A stretch of 64,000 nucleotides of DNA, from contig NC_092326.1 of the NCBI RefSeq assembly GCF_036785885.1, positions 40,820,287-40,884,286 on the forward strand, given 5' to 3'. Position 1 is the first letter of the stretch; the number at the start of each line of letters is the position of its first letter. This DNA is from Coffea arabica (Eukaryota; Streptophyta; Magnoliopsida; Gentianales; Rubiaceae). Under the pieces are notes generated by a model. The model worked only from the letters and a program-made list of their open reading frames with translations, ran no database searches and was not told the DNA's origin. Position numbers and translations under genes: made by a program. This document shows positions 41,898-57,179 of this stretch, piece after piece.

Positions 41898-42470
41898 TCC
41901 TATTGAGCTCGTGCCGGGAGAAGGTTCTCGGACTGTGGGGATTGGCTTATTAAGTGTGAAACAATTGTTTATTGTTGGGGACCTTAGACATATATGTTGG
42001 GTAGAAATCTCTAATACGGGTGATTTGCTCTTGAGCCTGGCCAGATTGAGTGGTGAATTATCATATTTTCGGATTCTTGTCCCCGAATACCAAAGAGTGA
42101 TACCTTTACGATAAGTTGAGATCTCGCGTAATATTGAGATAAGTTTGGATTGCGAAAGCAAAGGCACGGGGAATGTGAATATTATGGACTTGAAATATAT
42201 TGAAGATATTCATGGGATTTGGGATCCTTCTTATCCACGTGTTTCGAGTCTTGATTAAGTGTAGTACCTGAGCGATACGTAGGGTTAATGCTCTATAAGT
42301 TATGTGACTCGTTTTGATTGAATATGTTATTTTGCCTTGCTCTATGATTTAGAGTGGTTTATGATTTGCATTACTCTGTTTTATGCTATTTATATTTATA
42401 TAGTTAATTAGTGGCTATATTCTATTATTGATTAGTTGGTTATATTGTTCTAGTTTATTAGCTGCGAAAC

Positions 42471-43739
42471 ATGGAAGATAAAAGAAGTCGGACCAAGAAA
42501 GCTAACCGAGAACGCGGCTCTAGGCGAGGCCATGAGGGTGAGCAAGCACAATAACCGGTGCCAAAACCGAGAGAGGAGAGGGAGGCAACGGTTGAGCCAC
42601 AGCCTGAACCCCAAGCTGCAGGAGGAGATCAGGTGGCAACTGCCATCCAACAGATGACTAACATTTTAGCTCGGTTGGTGGAATAACAGGGTCAAGCCCC
42701 TGTAAATCAACCTAGGGACCCCGATATGGGGCAGGATAGAGTCTTGGAGAGATTCCAAAAGTTCTCCCCACCCAAGTTTTTAGGAGGGCCAGACCCGTAT
42801 GAGGCTGAGAAATGGCTGGAGGCCATGGTAAATATTTTTGCTGCCCTGAACTATACAGAGGAGAGACAAGTCCAATTCGCTGTTTTTCAATTTGAGGGGC
42901 CAGCTAGGGCCTGGTGGAATGTAGTGAGGGCCAAGTGGGAGAGAGAGAGAACTGCATGGACTTGGCTAAACTTTGTACGAGATTTCAACGAGAAATATCT
43001 TCCTCCTATCGTCCAAGAGAAGCGAGAGGACGATTTCATTAAACTCCATCAGGGAATGATGAGTGTAACTGAGTATGAGACTCAGTTTACAAAGTTGTCT
43101 AAATTTGCTCCCGAACTGATAGCTACGGAGCAGAGAAAAGTACGGAGATTTGTGCAAGGGCTGAATGTGGAGTTACAAGAAGCCTTAGCGGCAGTCCAAA
43201 TTAATACATTCACGGAGGTTCTAGAGAAGGCCCTAAGGATAGAGACTGTTAGGGCACAAGTGAGAGCTTTTCATGCAAAAAGGAGAGGTGCGCCTGGTTG
43301 GAGTCAAAGGCAAGGACAAGGTGATTTAGATATGCCACCTTCTAAGATAGGCCGAGGAGATGGTAGTGAGAAAATTTCAGAGATATCTAAAGAAAGTACT
43401 CCAAGAGGAGTTTCGCGTGGCTGGGGCCAAGCAAGAGGTGCCTCACAAGGAGGTCAGACCTCAGCCCCTCAAGCATCTTGCGGGTGCTGTGGGAAGGCCA
43501 ATCATGTGGAGAGTGATTGTTGGCGAAAGGCGGGAAAATGTTTATGGTGTGGTGGCACCGAACACCAGCTTGCAACCTGTCCCCGTAGATCACGCCCAAA
43601 CCCTGAACAAGCAAATGTAGGAGGGACTAATCCGAGAGTGCCAGTTAGAGTGTACGCCTTGGACCAACAGGCATTACCTGAACCATTGGAGATAGTAGAA
43701 GGTACGATTCGTGATTTCTATTGTTTAACCAAGTGTTGA
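42471..43739 (+). pseudogene. gag of the gag-only element
   Basis: The natural start is probably the ATG at 42471 (MEDKRSRTKKANRERG). TAA codons at 42552-42554 and 42684-42686 interrupt the N-terminal part, so the open frame begins at the internal ATG 42726 (337 codons). The capsid-like retrotransposon gag core is clear (LGGPDPYEAEKWLEAM, FEGPARAWW, TEYETQFTKLSKFAP), followed by a basic linker and two CCHC zinc knuckles (CGCCGKANHVESDC and CLWCGGTEHQLATC). It ends after VEGTIRDF, where full-length relatives go on into protease. The core and both knuckles remain intact, so a shortened gag could still be made from 42726. Confidence 0.85.
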
Positions 43740-43832
43740 CCATAGTGAAACTTGAGAGCTGGAAACGAATATATAAGGAAAATATCCTACATTATTCGAA
43801 GTGCATCTATGAATTTCGAGGTCGAAATTCTT

Positions 43833-43847
43833 TTAAGGGGGAGAGAG
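43833..43847 (+). other. Polypurine tract of the gag-only element
   Basis: AAGGGGGAGAGAG directly precedes the 3' LTR. Confidence 0.85.
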
Positions 43848-46800
43848 TGTGAGTACCCGCAAATTTCTTATATTTTTCTCAAAAAAAAATGCCTTTTATT
43901 AGAAAATTATTATTTATTAAAGCCCTGCTACCCAATTGTTCAACAATAAGTGCAGATGAACCTAGAAAGTAGGGTTTCACTCTTCGTTTCCAAAATTGGG
44001 GCAAATTAGGGTTTTCGTGATTTTTTTTCCACCGGATGAATTTTCGGTATGGAGCAAGGATCAAATTTGGTGATTAAAAGTGACTTTTAAGTGAGAAATA
44101 ATATGTGATTAGGAGCAATGAGATAAGGTTGGTGAATAGGAAGTAAAAACCCTAGTATGTGTGTTTTTAAGAAAAACGGCGCGAACCGGCGGGTCCCGCG
44201 CACTACCGATTGAACGTATCACTTGACCACCACTTTCTTACCATACAACCCCATTAATACTTGAGCAAAATATCTTCCATTTGCCAGCTATCTTGACCGA
44301 AATTTAGGGCTCAAAATAGCAAGAAAAAGAAAGAGAAAAAATGAGAGGAGGTGGTGGCGCCAAGTGTCGCTACCTAAGGGTTTCTTGACCAAGACATTAG
44401 TCTTCCTTCTTATCCCCTAAATTGCACCTTTTCTCTTCATTTTTCTGCTGAAGAGCCGACCAAAGAGAGAGAGAGAAAGTGAGAGCAAGAAAACAACTTC
44501 TTTCTTCTTGAATCTTAGCCAAACCAAGTGAGAAAATCGATTCCAAACCGATTAAAGTGCTAATTGTGAGTAGGGGAAGCTAGAGGAACCAGAAATTTTT
44601 AAAGGAGGTGGATTATCACTCATCCAAGCTTGTCTTTGAGGTATTAAATCTGATCATGGTCCTTGATCTTTTAAATCTTGTGTAAATTAGCTTAGCAACT
44701 CAAGTTTGTGCTGAATAACGGTTGTTAGCATGTTTTGGGGGTTGTTTTCTTTGTGGACACATGAGTTAGGATTTGGGAAATTGCTGCCAAATTGGAAGTA
44801 TGATTAATATATGTTGTATATAAGATTATATAAGGGGCTTTGGTAGTGATTGGAATAAGAAATTTGAGAAAGTTTCATTGAAGATCAACAAATTCCAGAT
44901 TTCTAGAAAATTTTCCCCTTTTCTGCCCGTTTTTGTTGCTCCATGTTAGAGGCTGAATTGGCCATAGATCAAAACATGAAAGTTGTAGGGAATGGTATTT
45001 TATAGCTATCTACAAAATTTCAGTTCAATCGGAGCAACGTACCTTGTGAAAAGATGAAAATACCCTCGCTGATCTAGGTCACTTTCCAGAGTTCCGCGTG
45101 GACAGTTCAGTCCTTTTGATTGAGTTTATTCACTATAATTCGTTCGGATTTAGTCATTTGTTAAAACATGAAAGTTTTAGTGCCCTGTCTTATCTTTGTA
45201 ACGCTGCCAAGAACGTCTTAAACGGACCTCGGTAGACTGAGTTATGGTCATTTGAGTGCAGTGCAGTTGATTAGCCGAATAGTTGAAACCAGGTTACGTG
45301 AGTTGGGAATTTGATCAGGTTACATTGAAACTTTGACTGAGTGCTCTTCATGAAAGTTGTAGGCTTTCGTCTTAGCTTCGAAATGGTATAAGCTGCGTAT
45401 CAATCCGATAAACGTAGCCTCGGATGTGTTATTTCCGCAAAACCCGTCAAAACTGTCTTTTGATAAGTTTCATTTCCGCACCTGATATTAGCTTAATCTT
45501 TGCTCTTGTGTTGTTGTGAGCCTATGGAATGGCTATTGAACTGAATTTGTGTTCTGGACTTGTTTTGTGTACAATGTTAGGTTGGATTGAGTAAGAATGA
45601 AGCCATAAATGGCTGGAAATTAGGTAAACACAAAGGGCATGCTGCCCAAATTTACGCTCGAGGGCTATAGAAATACACTTGCGACTTGGGTCAAGTTAAG
45701 ATGAATAGTACTTGAACCACCTAGGATTTTGGCTATCTTGGTTCGAGGGTTATACGTTAAAACCTAGCCAAACTTATACCCTTGAGGAAAAGACATAATG
45801 GCCAATATAAACTTGTATTTCCTTGTACTTTCAACTCAAGTGTTGTTTCCAAGTATATATGTTACAAAAACCTTACGATTTGAAAAGCGAGCAAGTGTTT
45901 CACGAATGTCTTTCAAATGAATTTCAATTGGACGATTCTTAATGAACGGAACGTTTAAGTTTCGAATCTTACTCGTGTTTCAAAGTTCTCAAATTGGATT
46001 TTTATCGCAGATCTGGACTCCAAGCCTGGAGTATAAGTGAACGTGAATACTTGAAGCACTATATTTTGGTGAGTGCTTCCAAATATCCGATTGTACTTGA
46101 TGCATGTGTTCCTTACTTGAATTTTATGATTACATGAAAATGAATGATAGGGCAAGGGTGTACTTTACCGCACTTGCCCCAATATGACTTGTTCTTGCTA
46201 TTGATTACACTTGACTTGCTCTACATGTACTTGAGATATGTCTTGCCTGGAATTCCAGAAATCCTGTGGCTAGTTAATCGAGTCGAGCCGGCAAGGGCCT
46301 GGTCGATTAGATAACAAACCCTGGGTCACTTGTAATGTCGAGTGGAGTGTTATCTCCTCGACTAAACGATATACTCGAGTATTACCACCCGTGTTTCGTG
46401 TGGCGTGCGGGCCCGGAAAAGGGGGTTGATTGGTGGACGAAAATTGGCATGTAGTGGAGTTTTATTTTGGACTTGTTATGACTTGAAAGTTGGCGGAGTG
46501 TCAACTACCACTTGACCAAGCTGGAATGGAGCCGTGATATGGGTTACTGTATCCTTACATGTGAATGTGAACCTGATATTACTTGGCTAGCTGAAGTACT
46601 ATTTTCCTGATTTGACTTGTTTGCTCGCTATTTCACTATTACTTTGTTATCACTTGATTTGTTGACCAATTTGATATTTGGGAACTTCACTGAGTTTTGG
46701 CTCACCCCGTTAGTTTGTTTTCCTTACAGGGGTACGAGTGAAGCGTGAGACGTATAAAGGCTAGCGTAATCTAGTTGCTCTTGATTTTGTTTTGAATTTT

Positions 46801-47059
46801 GACTTGTACTCGCGCTATTCCTCGAATGGATTGTTTTGTACTTGGATTGTATACGCTTTGAACTAGTTTGAGTATATCGAGACTTTGTACCATGTTTCCT
46901 ATCCATGTATATTATAAGCTTGAATCGTGGATGTTATTTATGGTTCATGGATGCGTATGTACGTGATTCGCGTGAGCTTGTGAGTGAGTCCTGGCGAGAG
47001 TTTGGCAGGCAGTCCGCCGAATCCTTTGGTACGCCTTAGGGGGAGGTGGGGTCGTCACA
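43848..47059 (+). repeat. 3' LTR of the gag-only element
   Basis: 3,212 bp, TGTGAGTACC to GTCACA, followed by the target duplication CATAT. Confidence 0.93.
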
Positions 47060-47718
47060 CATATTATGTCCAGTTATGCCTAAGCTACCATCATGCCTTT
47101 TAATTAGCGTTAAACGCATCTCATTTCAGTTGTGACACTAACCAAGAAAAAAAAATTCCAATTGATTACATATCAATAATAAATGTGATTAGAATTAAAA
47201 CTGCCAATATAAAAAATATATTCACTAACCCTTGCTCTTATCTCAAATCATTATATGTTAAAATTATCTTCAATTATTGTGGTGTCCCTTTTTTATTTAA
47301 TGATAACTGAAGTTAACTACGTATATCATATATATTGGTTTAGAAGAAAATACCAGTTAATGACTAGACAAAAGATCATAGATAGCTAATAACAAGACAA
47401 AATGTTAATTTATTTTTTGTTGGTTTTATGCACTGGCTAGACACATCATAGAAAATTTCTGTAACCTTCCATCTTTGAGTTTCTGTAATCTCTGAGTTTT
47501 TGTAATTATACAATGCATAGTAAATGTTTGATTTCTTTTTTATGTAATCAACATTTTGTGCGGCTCACAATTGATTAATTTTGTTCATCATAATTTCTTA
47601 GCCAATGTTATGCCCACAATCAAAACTTCACAAAATTTACTGAAGTCCAAACAGTTCAACATTCTAGCCATTAGCATCCTAGACAATGAAGACTTTATTA
47701 ATCCTGCAAAACATGTTT

Positions 47719-48075
47719 CACTACTAGAAATTGTGACTCGTCAATAATAGTCAAAAAAAGGGTCGAAACAGTCACAAAATCTTTTTGTAACCACATTGTG
47801 ACATGTATATGAAAGTCACGGATTTAATAGTCACAAAATTTTTTATGACTTGTATATGAAAGTCACATTATCAATTGTGACTTGTAAGAATACCTTTTAT
47901 GACTTGTATTTTGAATGTAATAAAAAATCAAAAAAACTAGGATTTATTTGTGACATACAAATAATAGTCACAAAAGATCTTTTGTGTCATGTTTTGCTGA
48001 TCACAAGTGCTATTGGGACCCACTAGTTAAATTAGACCCCAGTAGCCTTGTGACTAGCGGACTTGCGAGTCACAA
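47719..48075 (+). mobile_element. CACTA-like element end with TGTGACT subterminal repeats
   Basis: Begins CACTACTAGAAAT, the canonical plant CACTA terminal motif. It is followed by many copies of TGTGACT, AGTCACAAA and ATGACTTGTA in both orientations up to about 48075. This dense repetition is the usual transposase-binding subterminal region. The opposite terminus was not found, so the element is truncated or the far end has decayed. A copy is at 59975-60310. Confidence 0.65.
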
Positions 48076-49260
48076 AAACATCTTCTTTTTTCTTTTTTTT
48101 TTCTTTTTTCTCTTTTCTTTCTATTTTTATTTCTTTTCTTTTTTTTTTTTGGAAGGCCAAAACTTAAAAGAAATCCATTCACAAGCCTCTTAAGTTGACG
48201 TCCATCAAGAAATAAGAAAAAGACATAAATTCATTTATAGCAAATTAACTAGCTACTCCTGCGAGTATTAATGAATGAAGCCTTCCATTAGTTAACATAC
48301 TAATCGAGTCTCGCAGTATACTCTAATATTCATCAAAATTACAATACCACAAATACAAATAGGTAGTACCATCTCAACTTCATAGAGAATGGCTCAAGTG
48401 ATCAGAAAACGTTCTAAGAGCCAAGAAATGATATCCTAACCTGCAAAATGAAACACATTCAGAAAAGGAATTACATCCCGAACATGAACTTTCCATAACA
48501 AAAGCCAATGATCCCTAAAGCGAGTAATCAGTTTGACCATAGCACCAAGATGATCTTCAATTTACAACATGGTCAATCAGTTTAAGCTTACGATTTTAGT
48601 GCACTAGTATTTTTAAGACTCCATTTATGTGTATCAAAGGAAAATAGGACATTGATAAATAGATAATCAAATTTAAAAGTGGTTACTTGTTTAATGTTAT
48701 TTTACCAGTCTTCTGTACATCAACGAATTGAAATACCTACAAGCCAGTAACACTTTAGATTCTTTCAAACAAAGCAAATAAGAAAAGGTGAACTCTCAAG
48801 TAATTAGCATTATTGGATTCCATATTCAAGCTTAGTGGTTCTAAGTGATACATGGTCAAAAGTCATGCATGAAAATTCGTATATAGATAAAGAAATATGA
48901 ACATAAAAATTTCCTAAAATTGAGTTATCTGTCGACTAGGAAAAGTACTAAAAATTCAATCTAGAACCATGGGTAAGGCATTGACATCCAAATACGTCAT
49001 CTAGAAACTAATGGTTTTCTGCAAATAATCCAAATTGTGCGTTGAAATCTGCTCTTATCTCTGGGAAAATAATTTGAGATGCATAAAGTCAGCCTAAGAA
49101 ACAGAGACTAGAAGAAAGTATTCATAGGAGAGACTATTGCTAAAACTGTCCATGATAGCAAGTAAACAGTTATTTATATACTTTATACCCAGTAAGCTGT
49201 CAAATATATGGTCAGACTGAGATGCATAAACATAACCAAGCAGTTGATTATATGCTGATA
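48076..49260. other. Noncoding flank of gene D, collinear with 60311-61477
   Basis: Begins with a pyrimidine-rich run (48084-48151) and continues as AT-rich DNA to the hAT insertion. No coding sequence was found on either strand. Confidence 0.55.
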
Positions 49261-49316
49261 CCTCCAAACAGGCACGGATTTAAGGGGGGGCTGGTGGGGG
49301 CTTAAGCCCCCCCCAA

Positions 49317-49364
49317 GCCGCCGGAAAATCCCCTATATATAGCCATATAGGGGATTCCGGCGGC
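49317..49364. repeat. Subterminal hairpin 1 of the hAT element
   Basis: GCCGCCGGAA and TCCCCTATAT pair with ATATAGGGGA and TTCCGGCGGC around a short loop, with one small bulge. Confidence 0.85.
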
Positions 49365-49575
49365 CAGCCCAGCCCAGCCCAGTCCCCCCACGGTGATCCA
49401 GATCTACCATCCTCCATGGCTCCATGCCTCCATGAATGCTGCAGAGGAAGTGAAGAAGTGCTGGGCCTGGAAAGCCGCTGCCAGCCTGCCGTGCTGACTG
49501 CTGAGTCTGCTGACTGCTGAGGTCCGAGGAAGAAGATGACCCAATTTATGTTGAATTTTTTTTTAGCCCTCTAAA

Positions 49576-49622
49576 TACAAAACGACGTCGTTTCACTTTT
49601 AGTGGAACGACGTCGTTTTGTA
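49576..49622. repeat. Subterminal hairpin 2 of the hAT element
   Basis: TACAAAACGACGTCGTT is followed after a short loop by AACGACGTCGTTTTGTA, a nearly perfect inverted repeat with a palindromic ACGACGTCGT core in each arm. Confidence 0.88.
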
Positions 49623-49643
49623 TAATGAGGGGAAAAAAAAATA

Positions 49644-49675
49644 CATCAGATGAAGCCCTAAAGCTTCATCTGATG
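49644..49675. repeat. Subterminal hairpin 3 of the hAT element
   Basis: CATCAGATGAAGC and GCTTCATCTGATG form a perfect 13-bp stem with a 6-base loop. Confidence 0.88.
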
Positions 49676-50457
49676 CAAAAGCACGCCGCCAATGCCAAAG
49701 GCCAAAGGGCAAACACCGAAGCCACTCACGAAGACTCCAAGTCTCCAACTCCAAGAAGAAGACGCCACTCACGCCAGGCTCCAAGAACTCCAAGAAGCTT
49801 CAGTTGAGATTCTACCATCCTGCTTCAAGCCTTCAATTCAAGGCTCCAAGACTCCAACTCTCCACCATTCCATTCACATAAATCTTTTAGGTTAGTTTTT
49901 TGGTTTAAATTACAATATTCATCTTTATATTTTTGTTAATTATATGTTTAAATTATTTTTGAATTTTGAGTATCTTGATATTAATTTGATTAAGATTAAT
50001 TTTTATTTAGTTTATGTTAATGTAATTTAAGAATTTGAAAGATTACATTAAAAAATTTAATGATATTAAATTTAAATTAGAAATTAGTTTAGAAATTGTA
50101 TAGATTTTAGGTTGTATTTAGTTTTTAAAATTTTGTTAGTTTTATATTTGAAATTTTAAGAATTAATTATGTGAATTAGAAATTTTGAATGTAAATATAA
50201 ATTCAAAATTTTATGAGATTGAATTAGAAATTATATGGGTATTTAGTTGTACCTTATTTTAACTTTTTGATAATTTTATATAATGAATTTTATAAATTGA
50301 GAAATATAAGTAATATGAATTTATTATTAAATTAAAGAATTATTTATATGAATTTATTATTAAATTAAAGAATTATTTATATGAATTTTAAATTAATTGA
50401 TTATTGAATTGCATAATTTTATTGAATTTAACCACAATTATTTAATTGTGACAGAAA

Positions 50458-52973
50458 ATGGAGAGATTCTTTAAACCTAAACGAGTCCGTAGTGGTGAAT
50501 CTTCAAATGAGCCTAATATTAGTGAACCAGTTCAAAATCAATCTTGTGTGGAATTGAATTTAAATGATATTGTTAGTGATCCGGGATTACGAAAATCAGT
50601 TGAGAAATTTGATATTTCTCTTCGAGACCATGTCCGAAGAGATTATTTGACTAGGGGACCTTGCCAACCGATTGGCCATATGTATCCAAAAACATCATTT
50701 GGTAAACAACATAGAAGTTTCCAAGATAGTTGGTATCAAAAGTTTGTATGGTTAGAGTATAGCATATCGAAAGATGCGGCGTTTTGCTTTTGGTGCTTTC
50801 TTTTCAAAACACAAAATAAGGGAGGTCGATATGCAGAGGATGCCTTTACAAAAACGGGATTCAATAATTGGAAAAAGGCAATGGAAAGATTTAATGAACA
50901 TATTGGAGCTGTGAATAGTTGCCATAATGATGCTAGAATACAGTTTGAAAGTTTTCAAGATCAAAGGCATAGTGTGTCAAATGTGCTACGATCTTGTGGG
51001 CGCGAAATAGATATTGCATATCGCACCCGTTTAACTGCTGCTCTGGATGTGACCCGCTTTCTTTTGAAGCAAGGATTGGCTTTTCGTGGAAATGATGAGT
51101 CAACTAGTTCTTCAAATAGAGGCAATTTTCTTGAATTGTTTGAGTGGTATAGCCAGCGAAATACTGAGATTTTTGAGGTTGTAAATCAAAATGCTCCTGC
51201 AAATAATCAACTAACTTCTCCAATGATTCAAAAAGAGCTGGCACATGCTTGTGCCTCAGAGATCACAAGTGTTATAATCAATGATATTGGAGACAATTAT
51301 TTTTCCCTAATAGTTGATGAGTCTCGAGACAGTTCAGTGAAAGAGCAAATGGGAGTTATTTTGAGATATGTGAACAAAGAAGGGCGTGTGATTGAACGTT
51401 TCCTTGCAATTGTACATGTGTCTGACACCACATCTCTTTGTTTGAAAGATGCAATTGATTCTTTATTCGCGCAACACGGATTATCATTATCCAAATTGAG
51501 AGGTCAAGGATATGATGGAGCTTCAAATATGCGAGGTGAGTTCAATGGTTTGAAGGCCCTTATATTACAAGAAAATCCCTATGCGATGTATATTCACTGT
51601 TTTGCTCACCAACTCCAGTTAGTTATTGTTGCTGTTGCTAAGGGAAATATCATTGTCAGTGAATTCTTTGTCTATGTCTCTATGATTGTCAATTTAACTG
51701 GAGTATCATGTAAAAGGAGAGATCAATTAAGACAAATAGAACATGATAAGATTGTTACACTTTTAGACAGTGGAGATATTATTAGTGGAAAAGGCAAAAA
51801 TCAAGAAACTAGTTTAGCAAGACCAGGGGATACTCGTTGGGGATCACACTATCTAACATTACTTCGTCTATCCTCTATGTGGGCTTCGGTGATTGGAATA
51901 TTGGGAAATATACAAGATGATGCCTCCACTTCTGACAATAGAGGTATGGCCAGGGGTTTGATTGATAGAATGAATGATTATGAGTTTGTTTTTGCATTGC
52001 ACCTGATGAAGTATTTATTGGGAATCACAAATGACTTGTCACTTGTTTTGCAACAAAGGGATCAAAATATTGTCCAAGCCATGAGTTTGATTGATACTAT
52101 GAAATCTCAATTGCAAGACTTTAGGGAAGAGGGATGGCAAATAATTTTAGATGAAGTCAACAATTTTTGTGAGTTGAATATGATTCCCGTGATTGATATG
52201 GAAGACAGTATAGCAATCCGTGGCAATGCCAGGCGCAGTCGCAGAGGTCAAACCATCACTAATTTTCATCATTATCGCGTGGAAATTTTTTGTGAGGTAT
52301 TATTTTTGAAATTATTATTTCATTACATTTGTTACTTGTTAACAGATTTTCTTAGTTATTAATTTTATTATTGTTGTGATGTCAGGTTGTTGATTTAATT
52401 ATACAAGAGATGAATAATCGTTTCTCGGAAGTTAGCACGGAATTGCTTAGTTGCATAGCATGTCTTGATCCAAAAAGTTCTTTCTCTCAATTCAATGTGC
52501 AGAAACTACTCCGTCTTGCTGATTTATATCCTGAAGACTTCTCAAGTAACGATTATTTATATCTTGAGTCTCAACTTCGAAATTATATTTATAATGTGCA
52601 ACGCGATCCTCAATTTTCAGAAGTTGGAGATTTGGGAAGTCTTGCTCAACAAATGGTTAAAACTGGTAAAAATACAGTTTTTCCATTGGTTTATCGTCTG
52701 ATCCAGTTGGCATTAGTTCTACCAGTTGCGACTGCTTCTGTTGAAAGAGTATTTTCTGCAATGAATATTGTCAAGACTGATTTGCGCAACAAAATGGGAG
52801 ACGAGTGGATGAATGACTGTCTGGTTGTATACATCGAGAAGGATATTTTTGCAACAATTGAAAATGAGCAAATATTGCAACGTTTTCAACGGATGAAGAC
52901 TCGCAGAATGCAATTGCCTCCTCTTCGTTATTCGAGTGCAACAACTACCAATACTTCAAGTGTTAATCAATAA
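50458..52973 (+). CDS. hAT family transposase (TTF-type zinc finger, DUF4371-like, dimerisation domain)
   Basis: Exon 1 is 50458-52296 and exon 2 is 52386-52973. The intron has GT and AG ends and keeps phase 0, giving about 808 residues. The N-terminus MERFFKPKR is typical of this clade. Then come a TTF-type zinc-finger region (FCFWCFLF, residues about 100-110), an RNase H-like core with IVDESRDSS, YDGASNMRG and CFAHQLQL, the RPGDTRWGSHY block, and the C-terminal hAT dimerisation domain (ATASVERVFSAMNIVKTDLR). The Asp, Asp and Glu regions of the core are present. It would cut and rejoin element ends in the nucleus. No stop or frameshift was seen. It is related to plant proteins often labelled zinc finger MYM-type protein 1-like. 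Confidence 0.93.
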
Positions 52974-53206
52974 CAAATTTTTGGGTATGTATAATTATAT
53001 GTTTTTATTATTTTTATAATTATTGATTCTAGATTTTACTTATTAAATATATTTATTTCGTCACAAAAAAAAAATTTTTAATACACTTCAGCCCCCCCAA
53101 AAATAAATTTCTGGCTCCGTCCCTGCCTCCAAAAGCAAACTGATGTTGTGCTACATCCGTCTTGTTGAATGCATTACTAGTACTGCATACTGTGAAGTGG
53201 ATTCTG

Positions 53207-56530
<3,324 letters not shown>

Positions 56531-56582
56531 TGATGATGAACAATCTTACAATCTAACTCCATTTCATTCCCTCCACAAATTT

Positions 56583-56589
56583 TTTATAT
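56583..56589 (-). promoter_or_regulatory. Putative TATA box of gene D
   Basis: ATATAAA on the minus strand about 55 bp upstream of the ATG, conserved with gene C. Confidence 0.45.
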
Positions 56590-56742
56590 CTGGGAATCTA
56601 ATACGGCAATACAAGATATTTGCATTCTTCCTAGATATTTAGACCAAGTCATGCCATAAGAAAATTAAACCCATCGTGGCTCTTGTCATATTCATGAAGC
56701 CATCGTGAAATGAAATCATGTGTTTGATTATGATAAACTAAA

Positions 56743-57179
56743 GTGCAAATTACATTTTATCCCCTGTAGTTTAGCATTTTTTACATAATTCCCCTATAGT
56801 TTCAAAAGCTATACATAACTCTCTCATGGTTTGGATTAAAGTGTCAAAATAACGGAAATAGTCATTTGTAACGAAACTTCTAAAAATGTCGAAATTATCC
56901 TTGTAAATACATGACACACTAACCCCTTTATGGTTTAATACCTTACCATATAAACCCCTTATGGTTTTCAAAATATACACACAACCTCCCTTGGTTAATA
57001 AATAATTTTCAACTTTACATAAGGATATTTTTGACAATTTAGGTGACTCATTTACGAATGATCATTTCCATCATTTTGACACTTTAATCTCAACTATGAG
57101 CGGGTTATATATAACTTTTGAAACCATAGGGGGTGATGTAAAAAATGCTAAATCACAGGGAGTAAAGTGGAATTTGCCC
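56743..57179. mobile_element. MULE-type MITE, duplicate of 32914-33355
   Basis: Same insertion site (TAAACTAAA on the left, TAAACTAGA on the right). The first bases have drifted to GTGCAAATTAC. Confidence 0.85.

Larger units (their letters stand above)
38669..47059 (+). mobile_element. Gag-only Ty3 LTR retrotransposon with 3.2-kb LTRs
   Basis: LTRs at 38669-41883 (3,215 bp) and 43848-47059 (3,212 bp) start TGTGAG and end GTCACA. A perfect 5-bp duplication CATAT flanks the element (38664-38668 and 47060-47064). It has an initiator-Met-type primer site at 41886 and a polypurine tract before the right LTR. The internal region is under 2 kb and encodes only gag. Protease through integrase is missing, and the frame passes from the gag C-terminus straight into sequence that lies beside the 3' LTR in full elements. 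The gag type and primer site suggest a Del/Tekay-like chromovirus origin. The two LTRs are very similar, so the insertion is young. Confidence 0.93.
49269..53125 (+). mobile_element. hAT transposon, apparently complete
   Basis: 3,857 bp flanked by a perfect 8-bp duplication CCTCCAAA (49261-49268 and 53126-53133), the hAT hallmark. The ends are CAGGCACGGA and TCCGTCCCTG, short imperfect inverted repeats differing at one of ten positions. The duplicate locus keeps a single CCTCCAAA (61478-61485) with no element. It encodes a full-length transposase with one intron and no stop. The 5' part holds three strong hairpins. This is the best candidate for a still-competent element in the window. Confidence 0.94.

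Noticed and set aside
47719-48075. Short spaced TGTGACT repeats as a CRISPR-like array
   Set aside because: Irregular spacing, both orientations and a CACTA terminus point to a transposon subterminal region; the genome is a plant.
47984-48193. 69-codon ORF with Phe-rich C-terminus
   Set aside because: Translation of a polypyrimidine run next to the CACTA-like fragment; low complexity.
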